A DNA stretch of 64,000 bases from the NCBI GenBank assembly GCA_963995525.1, contig OZ023210.1, forward strand, positions 20,582,184 through 20,646,183, written 5' to 3'. This stretch comes from Escarpia spicata (taxonomy: Eukaryota; Annelida; Polychaeta; Sabellida; Siboglinidae). Shown piece after piece: positions 33,221-43,792 of the stretch. Numbering within the stretch: the stretch's first letter is position 1; every line of letters starts with the position of its first letter. Made by a program: the position numbers and the translations under genes. The notes under the pieces were generated by a model that worked only from the letters and a program-made list of their open reading frames with translations, ran no database searches and was not told where the DNA came from.

Positions 33221-34370
33221 CCTGCTAAAAAAATACTACGGTTTACTAAAGTAAATTTACTATAGTTTACTATAGTAAACACTATAGTAAATTACAGTGT
33301 TTTTGCGGAATATTTTACCATGTTTTACCATAATAAATACCATGGTTTACTATAGTAAATACTTCATTTTACTATGATGAATATAATATTTTACCATGGT
33401 TTATTACAGTAGGCACGTCAATAAAAAATTAAATATCATACTAGAACATTGGGAATGGGCTTAAATTAAAGGTAATAACTTAAGGATCACATAACTGTTT
33501 ATTTTATTAAGATAGCTTTAATAGATCAAAAGATATTGCGATTTTAAGATGGCAAAACTGTGTAATTTTTTTGTATCTCTTACGTTACAGTGGCAAAATG
33601 GACTCATTTTTGTATTTTCTGTGGATAAATATTTGCTTTAAAATGTCATAACTTTTTTATTTGTATTGATATTTAAATACTGTCTTCATAGTTTACAAAC
33701 ACATTGACTAGAGTAATAAATTTACAATATTTAATATTTTTAGTACAAATTATAACCAAATTAATGCAATTAATTAGTTAATTTTAGTAATGTAGCATGC
33801 AAACTCAACAGACCAACAGTTCCAATTAAAGGCCATAATGCCCATGATTATGAAGATATTTATACATATTATGCAATGTGCATAACCACATTAATAATGG
33901 TAATACATATACATTACATCATTTAATAATAATTTAATTAATTAGTCAATATTGGGTAATTAGCACGCGACTTCGACAGACCGACACATTTCAGTAAAAG
34001 GCCATAATGTCTATGATTGTCTAATGATTATGAAGATATTTATACATATTATGCAATGTGTATAACCACATTAATAATGGTAATAAATAGACATTAGCAA
34101 TAACCAGCCCTGGCGGCTGGCCTAAAACTACCATGCTTGGCCCGTATTAGTATTACTGTATTCTATAGTCTATACTCCTATTCATCAATAGAAACTTAAA
34201 ATTAAATAATAATGTTATCTAAAAGTCAGAACAGTTGAAGTGCCTAATTACAGTGAATGATGATGAAAGCCTGGTAAAATGCAATATACTATGGTTTACT
34301 ATAATTCACCATGAAATACTATGGATGTATCATGGTTTACCATAATAAAATGTAGTACATTTTTAGCAGG
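33221..34370. mobile_element. TIR element, about 1.15 kb, with TTTACTATAGTAAA subterminal repeats
   Basis: The left end CCTGCTAAAAAAATACTAC and the right end (reverse complement CCTGCTAAAAATGTACTAC) are inverted copies. Both subterminal regions hold many TTTACTATAGTAAA or TTTACCATGGT palindromic motifs. A GTTATA hexamer is near both outer edges (about 33,211 and 34,371), but the exact duplication is unclear. No transposase is encoded. Confidence 0.6.
33770..34105 (+). repeat. Diverged tandem duplication, about 180 bp period
   Basis: GATTATGAAGATATTTATAC at 33,846 recurs at 34,026. Flanking blocks (GACAGACCGACA- or CAACAGACCAACAG-like, AAAGGCCATAATG, ACCACATTAATAATGGTAAT) repeat in order. It lies inside the TIR element. 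Confidence 0.75.
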
Positions 34371-34639
34371 GTTATATTTAAAAACTTGTCCTTGCATTCT
34401 TTATCATCATCGACATCATCCTTTTGGCAGCCACAGTCAACTTGCTGATTATTCTGCTGCTTTTTGCCTTTGGTGGTTGCGAGGAGGTAGAAATTGTTTT
34501 TACCAAGAGAAGAATATCTAGAGAGTCAGACCTATGGAGAACATTCACTAAAAAAATTGATAATAAAACAAACTCAATAAAAAACACAAGCATAGGCAAA
34601 TTAAATTTAAAACAAATAAGTAAATGAAAATTTAAATCC
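34371..34639. other. Non-coding sequence
   Basis: A hydrophobic open stretch near 34,420-34,480 is seen in one frame, but without a good start codon or splice signals. I do not call a gene. Confidence 0.3.
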
Positions 34640-35435
34640 ATACCCCTGTATCTAATCTAACTATGGAAGGTCTAGATTTGTGGCACCCTTGCCTTGAAAG
34701 TGTCATGGGTGCTGGCAGCCACAGCAGTTTCGGGCAGATCATTGCAGTCTTAGATGGTATTGGGGAGGAAAGAATGTTGTCTTTACTTGGTTCTGCACTG
34801 GATCTAGACCTTGCCACCTTTCTGCAGTACTGGAGGGAAGGCCATTTGAGTCTGTTGATCATTGTGGTGATACTAGATGTCTTCTGGTACTGGTTGACCA
34901 TAAACCGATCGGCTCTTCTCTGAACTGCCTCGATCTTGTCAATGTTGTGCTGTGTGTATGGGTCCCAGACTGCAGGCATACTCCAGTATGGGACGAACAA
35001 AGGTCTTGTATGCTATCTCCTTCAGCTAGGTGGCGCTGATCTTGATGTTGCGACGTAAGAAACCTAGGATCTTGTTGGCTTTAGCACAGACGTTGTCAAT
35101 GTGCTGGACCCAGCAGAGGTCTCAGGTGAGGGTAACGCTGAGGTACTTGGCAGAGGTGACAGTTGCCAAGGTAAGGCCATAGAGTAGGTGTTGACACTCT
35201 GCCGTGTTCCTCTTGCGGGTGACAGGGACTCAGAGAGAGTCGTACATTTCCCATCGTTGTTCCCAGCTTTCCAGTCGGTGGAGGTCGAGTTGTAGCTGGT
35301 GTTGGTCGTGGTTAGTGGAGAAGAGGCGATAAACAGCAGTGTCATCAGCAGACAGGTGTGTCAGCGAGGTGAGTTGCTCTGGGAGGTCATTGATAAAGGC
35401 CAGGAATGGCGCTCAGCCAACAACTGACCCCTGTG
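34640..35435 (-). pseudogene. LINE RT, 3' half of a CR1/Jockey-group element (split copy)
   Basis: Read downward it starts at PAQGSVVG (35,431), the PQGS motif of RT. It continues through FINDLPEQLTSLTHLSADDTA with the catalytic ADD (about 35,350), then the thumb (AKANKILGFLRRNIKISAT near 35,080), FVRPILEYA, and the C-terminal KTSSITTMINRLKWPSLQY (about 34,870). It ends in NDLPE...HDTFKARVPQI-like coding near 34,680. Several stops and frame changes are present. The other half of the same kind of element lies at 40,527-41,090 on the same strand and ends exactly where this one begins. The two are one LINE interrupted by the element at 35,436-40,520. Confidence 0.8.
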
Positions 35436-36043
35436 CAGGGTTTTTGTTAAGACTAAGAGCCGGGACCCGGGTAATTTACCCGTCTTTGGTGATCCATGTA
35501 CCCGGCTATCGCAAAGCCAAAACAAAGAAAGAATTTTAATAGCATCTGTTATTCACAAGACACAGTTGTCATGGTTGAAAATATTATCGACCAATAACCG
35601 GCCCGCTATAGCGTTAGATATTGTGTAAGTTCCACAAATAGTTCAGTGCATAGATGATGATTATGACATATCGCAGCAAAACTGAGCGGTCAACGACAGT
35701 AATTTTTGCGTTCATAAACTGCAAAGACAAAGTTTGTGTCGTGTCCGTATTGCCTTCCCATAATTCTTAGTGTTACTTGTGATTCCCGATAGAGTCCGTC
35801 ACTGCGCATTTCACCCAGAGACCCGTCCTGTGGACTGGTAATGTGAAAAAGTTGATTGTGTGCGAGTCCGTCCATGTCGTTTTTTTGCACGGGCCAGCCC
35901 GTCCATGCCATTTTTACGACGTCTTTGAAACTGCCGCAAAGCCAGTTACAAAATCTACAGAGACTGGTTTTAAAAATATTTCAACCGGGTCGCCTGGCCA
36001 GCTCCCCGACACACGCCAGAAACCAATTAAGCCAGGCCTCGAC

Positions 36044-36112
36044 TTGCTAGGATAATTGTCACCTACCCGCTAGCGGTGACCTGTCACCTACCTGCTAGAG
36101 GTGGTTCCTTGA
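36044..36112 (+). repeat. Short tandem duplication
   Basis: GTCACCTACCCGCTAGCGGTGAC is followed at once by TGTCACCTACCTGCTAGAGGTG. The CGCTAGCG core is palindromic. Confidence 0.6.
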
Positions 36113-38955
36113 AAGGCAACCAACATTTGTCAACATCAGGGCGGGGAGATACAATAAGCACTCATCGATTACGACGCGTTCTTGGAAAATGGATGGAATT
36201 CCACGTAATCAACATTTTGAAACAGGATTTCTGTTTTTTAATGGAAACTTAGTAAACGCTGTAAGAGCGGAATCACCAACACCATAAACGATACTGACTT
36301 TACTGGCAATCTTTTGAAACAAACATGGTATTAGTTTATTTTTGTGGATTTATGACAAATTATTTTAAAAATGCGCAAGGCAAATTATTACAGGTGTGAA
36401 GGCGCCAGTGCTACCTCGTGAGTCATGTTAACCAAAGGCAAACACCGTGTATCAATACAAGATGGTGCAGCATGCGCTATTTCCATTGTTCAAAGTACGT
36501 AAGTGGAGCGGTTAGTCCGCCATTCTGGAGGCACGCCAAGCCAGAACATGGCGGACAAAAACTCCAATTGTAGACTGCCATGATCTTGCTCAGTGACGCC
36601 TCCTGTCTAAATATAGGCTCCTTGGTGTCAACCGACGTAAACATGGAGGCACTAACATAAACCGTTTTGCGATCGTTGTGTGGCTGTCCGCTGAGCGCAT
36701 TGAAGGCATGATGCTAATTAATTGTAATTGTCACATTGTTATAACACGCATAATGTTAAGTGTACATATTCTGGTTTCGAACACAAAACTCGAAGGAATA
36801 ACAACAGCCTAGGTTGCGCTGGCTCAAAGTGATATAGCCCGCGTTTCGTAATTCTAACAAATTCTGTTGGAAGGCATCATATATAGCGCTAACTAAAATG
36901 AAACGGCATCAGTGATTTGAACATTCATAATTGTTAATATGATTGCTTGTGTAAATTACATTTGTCGATGTATATATATTAAGCACTGCTGCATGAGAAA
37001 CAAACACATTTATGTTATTGTGTGACAGGAATTATTTTATTATCTAAATTGATTATGTACAATTGTTATTGTGTTGCAAATATTGCACAAATTAAATGTT
37101 GTTAGACAAGTTAACCACTCAGTAAAATAGTATTATTTAGATGCAGAGATCATAACATTGTGATATTTAAAATATTTGACAGAATGTATTATTTTTCTGA
37201 ATAGAAATTGGCTTTTTTTTCACTTTTAAACAGAAAATGGTACTTTTAGTTTATTTCTATATTTTATGATTGGAAACACTAAGATAAATAACCAAAATTT
37301 ACCATGCTGGTATATATATATATATATACATACTCATAGATGCGTATGATTACAAAAAATTACCATGCTGGTATATATATACTCATAGATGCGTGCCCGG
37401 CCGCACTTCGTAGCATGTCGGACAAATTTTGGACTGGCAAAATTTGATCCTGGGTGAAGCCCTGCAGGTGCCCCTGGTGAACAACTCAGCAATAATTTCG
37501 GCGTAGCGAAGTTATTTTACAAAATAAACCAAGCTTAAGCTAAGAAGCACACATGATATAATTTGTGGAACATCGCCACATATAAGATTGAATTAATGTG
37601 GGAGTTTTACCGAATTGGTTAGTGCTTTCGGCTTACAGTGATGCACAGCAAGTTTGCTATCGTCGTGTTCAATCTGAAGCTCCGAAACTCTCTTTCTTTA
37701 TTTGGGCATGTATGATAGGTTACTTTATCCAATTCAGTTGATAGCCCCACATTTTGATATGCATTTTGTTAATATAAAAATACAAAATACAAAAATTTGT
37801 AAAAATAGATTCAATAGGTCCAAATACCGCTCCTGTTTGCATGAACCTAAGCTATATTGCTCTTCTCATGCATGGTGCGTGCTAACCCAGCATAGACTGA
37901 CGTAAAACCGGAGCACTATATGGGCCTCAAAAGTGGCCTAGGACGCAATATTTTAGTCATGTTTTATAGCATTACATGTCTGAAACTAAGTGGACTGGTG
38001 GAATGAACATGTTTAAAATGTAGGCAAACAAGTAGGCCTAGCTATAACGTTGAAATCGAAATGGGCCGGGATTTTACACCACTTGCTAGATTAAAGTATC
38101 GTATTTTTATAGTGATACATGTAATTTATAGTTTTGGCTATGTCTGGCGACATACACAATGTTACATTCTCGTTGAGTTTGAAATAAAAAATTTGCATTA
38201 AAAGAAATGATAGACTGACAATTTAGGTCTATATAAACTCAATCAATTATGATAGGAATTCTGCCAGCAATTATTTTTACGATTGACATATTTTATATAT
38301 CAACATAATTGATTACATGTTAAATATATTTGAGGAGTCGCACAATACTAGGCCAAAAAAGCAGGTCTGGACACCAGAAACAAAAGATACAGCACAAATG
38401 TATTTGTGTACTTATATGCTATTGAATATCACCAAACAGTGAATATAATTAGATACAAATTTAATACTGGCAGAACAACTGAGAAATACATGTGGTCACT
38501 TCCACAAAACAAGATGGCAGACACTGTAAAAGTAATTGGTCAGAGTCTGGTCAATGGTCACTAGAGGGTGATTCAATAATAGCAATGAGACATGTGCCAC
38601 TGACATAAAATAGCATGGACTGCAATGTCAGTGAATAGTACTGAATACAACATAGTTATCAACAGGAACTGTCCACAAAGAAGCTGGTTACGGAGCAAAA
38701 TATAGCGTCAGTTACAGGACACCAATTTGGCCCAGTATTGTGCGACTCCTTATTTTGTTAATATTATGAAACCAGCTTATCAGCACTTGATGAAAAAACT
38801 CTCCTATGCTCGACTGGGGCTTGATCAATACTGGACATTTCCGGATTTCATTTCCACCATGGTGGTATTTAATGCTATTTAAACTCAGATATATATATAA
38901 ATAAATAGACATACATTGTATTTTAATTACACACATTTTTTAAATAATGAACACA
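36113..38955. other. Non-coding interior of the 5.1-kb element
   Basis: No coding frame with recognisable features. A 60-base duplication around TACCATGCTGGTATATATAT...CATAGATGCGT (about 37,302 and 37,362) with TA microsatellite is present. Long AT-rich stretches make up the remainder. Confidence 0.4.
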
Positions 38956-38959
38956 GATG

Positions 38960-40182
38960 GAATTCAGTGGGTAGTACACACGGTGAACCTACACTGATCT
39001 CAGTGGGTAGTACACACAGTGAACCTACACTGATCTCAGTGGGTAGTACACGGTGAACCTACACTGATCTCAGTGGGTAGTACACGGTGAACCTACACTG
39101 ATCTCAGTGGGTAGTACACACGGTGAACCTACACTGATCTCAGTGGGTAGTACCTACGGTGAACCTACACTGATCTCAGTGGGTAGTACACACGGTGAAC
39201 CTACACTGATCTCAGTGGGTAGTACACACGGTAAACCTACACTGATCTCGGTGGGTAGTACACACGGTGAACCTACACTGATCTCGGTGGGTAGTACACA
39301 CGGTGAACCTACACTGATCTCGGTGGGTAGTACACACGAAGAACCTACACTGATCTCGGTGGGTAGTACACACGGTGAACCTACACTGATCTCGGTGGGT
39401 AATACACACGGTGAACCTACACTGATCTCGGTGGGTAGTACACACGGTGAACCTACACTGATCTCGGTGGGTAGTACACACGGTGAACCTACACTGATCT
39501 CAGTGGGTAGTACACGGTGAACCTACACTGATCTCAGTGGGTAGTACACACGGTGAACCTACACTGATCTCAGTGGGTAGTACACGGTGAACCTACACTG
39601 ATCTCGGTGGGTAGTACACACGGTGAAACTACACTGATCTCGGTGGGTAGTACACACAGTGAACCTACACTGATCTCGGTGGGTAGTACACACGGTGAAC
39701 CTACACTGATCTCGGTGGGTAGTACACACGGTGAACCTACACTGATCTCGGTGGGTAGTACACACGGTGAACCTACACTGATCTCGGTGGGTAGTACACA
39801 CGGTGAACCTACACTGATCTCGGTGGGTAGTACACACGGTGAACCTTCACTGATCTCAGTGGGTAGTACACACGGTGAACCTACACTGATCTCGGTGGGT
39901 AGTACACACGGTGAACCTATACTGATCTCGGTGGGTAGTACACACGGTGCACCTACACTGATCTCGGTGGGTAGTACACACGGTGAACCTACACTGATCT
40001 CGGTGGGTAGTACACATGGTGAACCTTCACTGATCTCAGTGGGTAGTACACACGGTGAACCTACATTGATCTCAGTGGGTAGTACACACGGTGAACCTTC
40101 ACTGATCTCGGTGGGTAGTACACACGGTGAACCTTCACTGATCTCAGTGGGTAGTACACACGGTGAACCTACACTGATTGGA
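38960..40182 (+). repeat. Minisatellite, 36-bp unit, about 34 copies
   Basis: The unit runs GTGGGTAGTACACACGGTGA, then ACCTACACTGATCTCG or ...CA. A few early units lack two bases (34 bp). Because 36 is a multiple of three, the plus strand reads VGSTHGEPTLIS repeated, giving open runs of 137 and 194 codons (39,107-39,520 and 39,607-40,191). The minus strand is also open in two frames. Changes between units are spread over codon positions without an obvious silent bias, and no start context or exon edge is seen. I treat it as non-coding minisatellite in a transposon, with low weight on a coding alternative. Confidence 0.9.
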
Positions 40183-40258
40183 GACAACTAGCAACTGAAT
40201 TGTATGAAGAGATAAAACATAATTGATCTGCATGATCTTTTTAAACGTTTAATTTAAA

Positions 40259-40333
40259 GAAAAACACTATTAACACATCAATGAATTAACTACAACTGTA
40301 GTTAATTCATTCGATGTGTTAATAGTGTTTTTC
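40259..40333. repeat. Near-perfect palindrome, 36/37-base arms
   Basis: The left arm starts GAAAAACACTATTAACACAT (40,259-40,294) and the right arm is its reverse complement (40,297-40,333), with a single extra base in the right arm and a 2-base loop. It lies between the minisatellite and the right terminus of the 5.1-kb element. Confidence 0.9.
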
Positions 40334-40526
40334 TGTAGTTGTAACAATAATAAGTCAAATCAACTGTCTATAACTTTATAGCATTACATTTACATCATGT
40401 AAGTCATGTATCCATAGTGTCTACAATTCCGCAACAAATGCTGTGACTTGGTCACATGTGATACGGTCCCTGCTATGAGGGTCATGGTCACTGCTATCAA
40501 CACACTTAACAAAACCCGTGCCTGTG

Positions 40527-41090
40527 GCTCCTGAGCACACACTGACGTAGCCTGAGGTAATATCATTGACCAGTACTGCTTGCTGCTGATTCCTGAGGAA
40601 AGCCCCAAGCCACCGGTTGACTTTGTCTTGGACTCCATAGTGGTGTAGCTTATGTAGTAGGAGACTGTGGTTAACCCGGTTGAAGGCTTTTGCAAAATCT
40701 ATTACAGGTGTATTATGATGTCAGCTTGGTGGCCTTGTTTCATGTTCTTCAGTGAAGTCCATTGGTTGGGTTCACAGGATCTTAATTTGCGGAAGCCATG
40801 TTGTTCTGGCCTGAGGATTCCATTGCGGTGATTCCATTGCGGTGATTCGAGGTGATTCATCAGAGCGCTGATGATGACATATTCCAGGATCTTGCATGGA
40901 ACGCTTGTGATGGATACGGGGCGGTAGTTTGCTGGATCATAGTGCTCGTCTTTCTTAAAAACTGGTGTTATGTTGGCTTCTCTCCAGTCCAATGGGACTT
41001 CCCCTGTGTTGAGTGAGGACTGGAAGATAGCAGTCAAGATCGTGGCCGCTTCTTCAGACCTTTGCTCTAGCCTCAGGTTCTGCCTATCAA
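40527..41090 (-). pseudogene. LINE RT, 5' part of the split CR1/Jockey-group element
   Basis: Read downward it gives EEAATILTAIFQSSLNTGEV (about 41,060-41,000), DWREANITPVFKKDEHYDPA, NYRPVSITSVPCKILEYVI and EQHGFRKLRSCE. After a frameshift near 40,710 it gives FAKAFNRVNHSLLLHKLHHY, WLGAFLRNQQQAVLVNDITS and VSVCSG, and it stops making sense at 40,526. This is RT fingers and palm up to the residue before PQGS. The continuation is at 35,435. The 5' edge near 41,090 marks 5' truncation of the original insertion. With the insert removed, the LINE would be about 1.36 kb. Confidence 0.8.
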
Positions 41091-41814
41091 TATCTTGGCT
41101 ATGTCCCTATGGCTATGAGTATGATCGGTAATCAAATGACCATACATTTATTTACAAGTATCTTCTGTATTCAATATGATTTCATGGTTGAATAAATGCT
41201 TCTGATTCTAAGACTAAGATCTAAATATGAAATTGGTTAGATTTTGCAGGCGAACTTCTTCCTGTACTGTAGGCCTATAGGCTATACTATAGTGTAGTGT
41301 AATGGTCAAACACATTTTTCTGTGCATTGAACACACTTGATTCACTCGGCATATATATATCACATCCACGAACTTGGGGAACAGTAATGGTAGCAGCATG
41401 TGATCATGTTTGTAAATAATGTCACTTTTACATATAGGTCTACTGTGGTAATAATTTGGTTAAAACATATTTTTAACGATGACGAGTACCCCACATTCTC
41501 ACAGTGGTAATTGGCAACGTTTTTGAATAACATATATTGTCAAAGTCTGGACCAGGTCATACTAAGGAATAGAGCTATAGCTTCATCTATTAATACAGTT
41601 GAGGGCAATTCTATGTAAATGTGGACATGATACTCAAAAATAAATCTTCCCATATTTACTATTTGCATGCGGAATATTCGTAATATTCTCTTTTACAAAA
41701 TGTATTTGTATTATGCTCAGGGCATAGCTTGTGCAGCTCTTTCGCAACGTATAGTCTATGTTTATATGATGTGTTCTGTAAACATAGAGCACTATTGTTT
41801 ATTACATTTTCCAA
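41091..41814. other. Non-coding sequence
   Basis: GAATAAATGCTTCTGATTCTAAG near 41,190 resembles a LINE 3' tail, but no RT precedes it. The rest is AT-rich and unassigned. Confidence 0.3.
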
Positions 41815-42308
41815 TATGATTGATAACAATTATTTCTTAGCGCAATTTGGTGATCTAGAGAAAAATTCTCTCTATCACATATTAAAAACGGATGAATATG
41901 AGGATATTGGATATTGAACCATTTCACCACACTTTGACAATGATAATTTAGTAAACAATTTAACGAACAAGCAAAGCAAATTTATTTTGCTAAGCCTAAA
42001 CTGTCGGAGTTTAAATGCAAAAATTGACGAAATAAAAATAGAGACATTCAGAAGTAGTGGCTGTGAGATTAGTGCTCTATGTTTACAGGAAACATGGCTC
42101 GATGAAGAGGCTGACACTTCCTTATTTCAAATAGATGGATATACATTAATATGCCATGGCAGAGTCCTAGTGCACATCCTGGCTTGGCAATCTATCACAG
42201 CAACAAGTACTATTACAAATCTGTAAAAATCCATGCTAATACAGACACTTGGAAAGGTCAATTTATTGAAATAACATGTAACAGCGATAGAAATAAGCCA
42301 GAATATTT
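41815..42308 (+). pseudogene. LINE endonuclease, 5' part of an element split by a TIR insertion
   Basis: Coding starts near 41,817 (MIDNNYFLAQFGDLEKNSLY) and has a stop near 41,916. The apurinic-type endonuclease domain then begins with LLSLNCRSLNAKIDEIK (41,984-42,030) and ISALCLQETWLDEEAD (about 42,070-42,115), which holds the catalytic Gln-Glu. After a frame change it reads GLAIYHSNKYYYKSVKIHAN (about 42,184-42,240) and EITCNSDRNKPEYL. The domain nicks target DNA to prime reverse transcription. It is interrupted at 42,309 and resumes at 43,793 in the same frame. Confidence 0.8.
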
Positions 42309-43787
42309 ACTTGTCTGCCGGACAAGTAAGTTTTGAAATCTACTTGTCCGCCAAAATTTTAACTTGTCTCAGTGGTTGACAGGGGGATTCGAAGCTTCAG
42401 AAAAAAACATTAAAAAGTCTCTTATTTTTATGACTACAAGCACAATGTTCCTGCTGTTTCGTTGCATGTACACCTGAGTGACTTGTGATCAATGACACAA
42501 TTTGATTTAATCTGCACATTTTGAAATTGCCAAATTATATTTGCAACTATTTTTTTCAGTCCATTATCATTACTATTCATCAAGTTAAAAGTTACATGAT
42601 GTATACCAATATTTTAGTGATGCTGATATGAAAGCTTTTATTAATAACAAATAATTATTACGATGATGGGAATGAGACAATTGTTTTCCTTGCTACTTGT
42701 TATAATGTTGCAAAAACTGTTTGTGTTTAATATATATATATATAAAACATATAACACTGCTATACAATTTTGGCTTCAGTTTGTCATTGAAGATGCCACT
42801 CAACCATCAGGAACACGACCAATGCAAAGCCAGGAAATGTCACAAAAATCAAAATAAACTATATAATCTGATATTATTTTGTTCAATCTCTATGAACTTC
42901 AATATTAACAAAGTTCTGTATTTTATATTACCATTTCAATGATGTATAAAAAGTTTTAACAGTGCCAGAATTACATCTACCAGGCGGAATATAATTTATA
43001 GATTTAGTTGCCGCACGCAGACCGCCGTAGTTGGCGGAAGCCGACATGTCTACGGCAGTTGGCACCCCGGCCGCGCATCTTGCATAATTTGGCTTCGAAA
43101 ACTTGCAAGTTATGGTTAGAATAAATGTTACATAGACACAACACTTCTGAAATGTCTTTAATATTCCATTTATCAACCATCACCATAGATTTACCGGAGA
43201 GCCAGTTATAAGTTTTGAAAATGCTTACCGATATGGGACTGGGTCGGCTAACGTTCGGTGACTTGGAAGACTGCCGAGTCCGCGTGTGTTAGGCATAATA
43301 ATGGTTAAAACTATATAATTATTCAAATAATAGGTAGCGATACAAAGTCTACTATTTCCAAAGTTCGTCAAATATGATCCGTGGGTGGAAGCAAGTTGTA
43401 CGTCGGCCAACCTGAACGATTTACGATTTTATGAAATACAGCCTCGATCAACGATGGCTGATGCGGAGTCTGTCCTACGCATGTGACCGAGCTTGGTTGG
43501 TGCGCTCAGCGGATGACCCTGTTAACGCAGGTACTAAACTCGGTCGAACGCTGAAGTAGAACACACTGGCAGCGGAATGACAAGATGCCGACACACACAC
43601 ACAAAATTGCAACGTGCGCGATTGCTAGCGAACTTCATTTACGTTTGAATTTCCTCAAATAAAAATGTTGCAATGTTGCACACGTCACTATTTACTGTAA
43701 TTTTTTACTTGTCCACCGGATAACCATGTAGAGTCATTTTACTTGTCCGGGCCAAAAATCACTTGTCCCGGACAAACGGATAAGTGC
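42309..43787. mobile_element. 1.5-kb TIR element inside the LINE, 5-bp target duplication TATTT
   Basis: The left end begins ACTTGTCTGCCGGACAAGT. The right end, reverse-complemented, begins (C)ACTTATCCGTTTGTCCGGGA. Further ACTTGTCCGG motifs recur within 100 bases of both ends. TATTT flanks both sides (42,304-42,308 and 43,788-43,792). Deleting the element with one TATTT rejoins the LINE in frame (NKPEY, then FERCVMNKKIILGNIYRP). No transposase frame was found. The five-base duplication and ACTTGTCCGG-type ends suggest a hAT-like non-autonomous family, which is inference. Confidence 0.75.
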
Positions 43788-43792
43788 TATTT

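Larger units (their letters stand above)
35436..40520. mobile_element. 5.1-kb TIR DNA transposon inserted in a LINE, 6-bp target duplication
   Basis: The left end is CAGGGTTTTTGTTAAGAC (35,436-35,453). The right end, reverse-complemented, is CACGGGTTTTGTTAAGTG (40,503-40,520). CCTGTG stands immediately outside both (35,430-35,435 and 40,521-40,526). Removing the insert with one CCTGTG brings together the two halves of a LINE RT at its PQGS motif. CA-starting ends with a 6-bp duplication would fit the hAT group with six-base duplications, from memory of repeat databases. No transposase is encoded, so the element is non-autonomous. It carries a 36-bp minisatellite near its right end and a strong palindrome about 190 bases from that end. 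Confidence 0.7.

Noticed and set aside
38960..40182. A secreted or structural repeat protein of VGSTHGEPTLIS units
   Set aside because: Open on both strands, no signal peptide, no exon edges, inside a non-autonomous transposon. A coding role is possible only on the strength of the 36-bp period.
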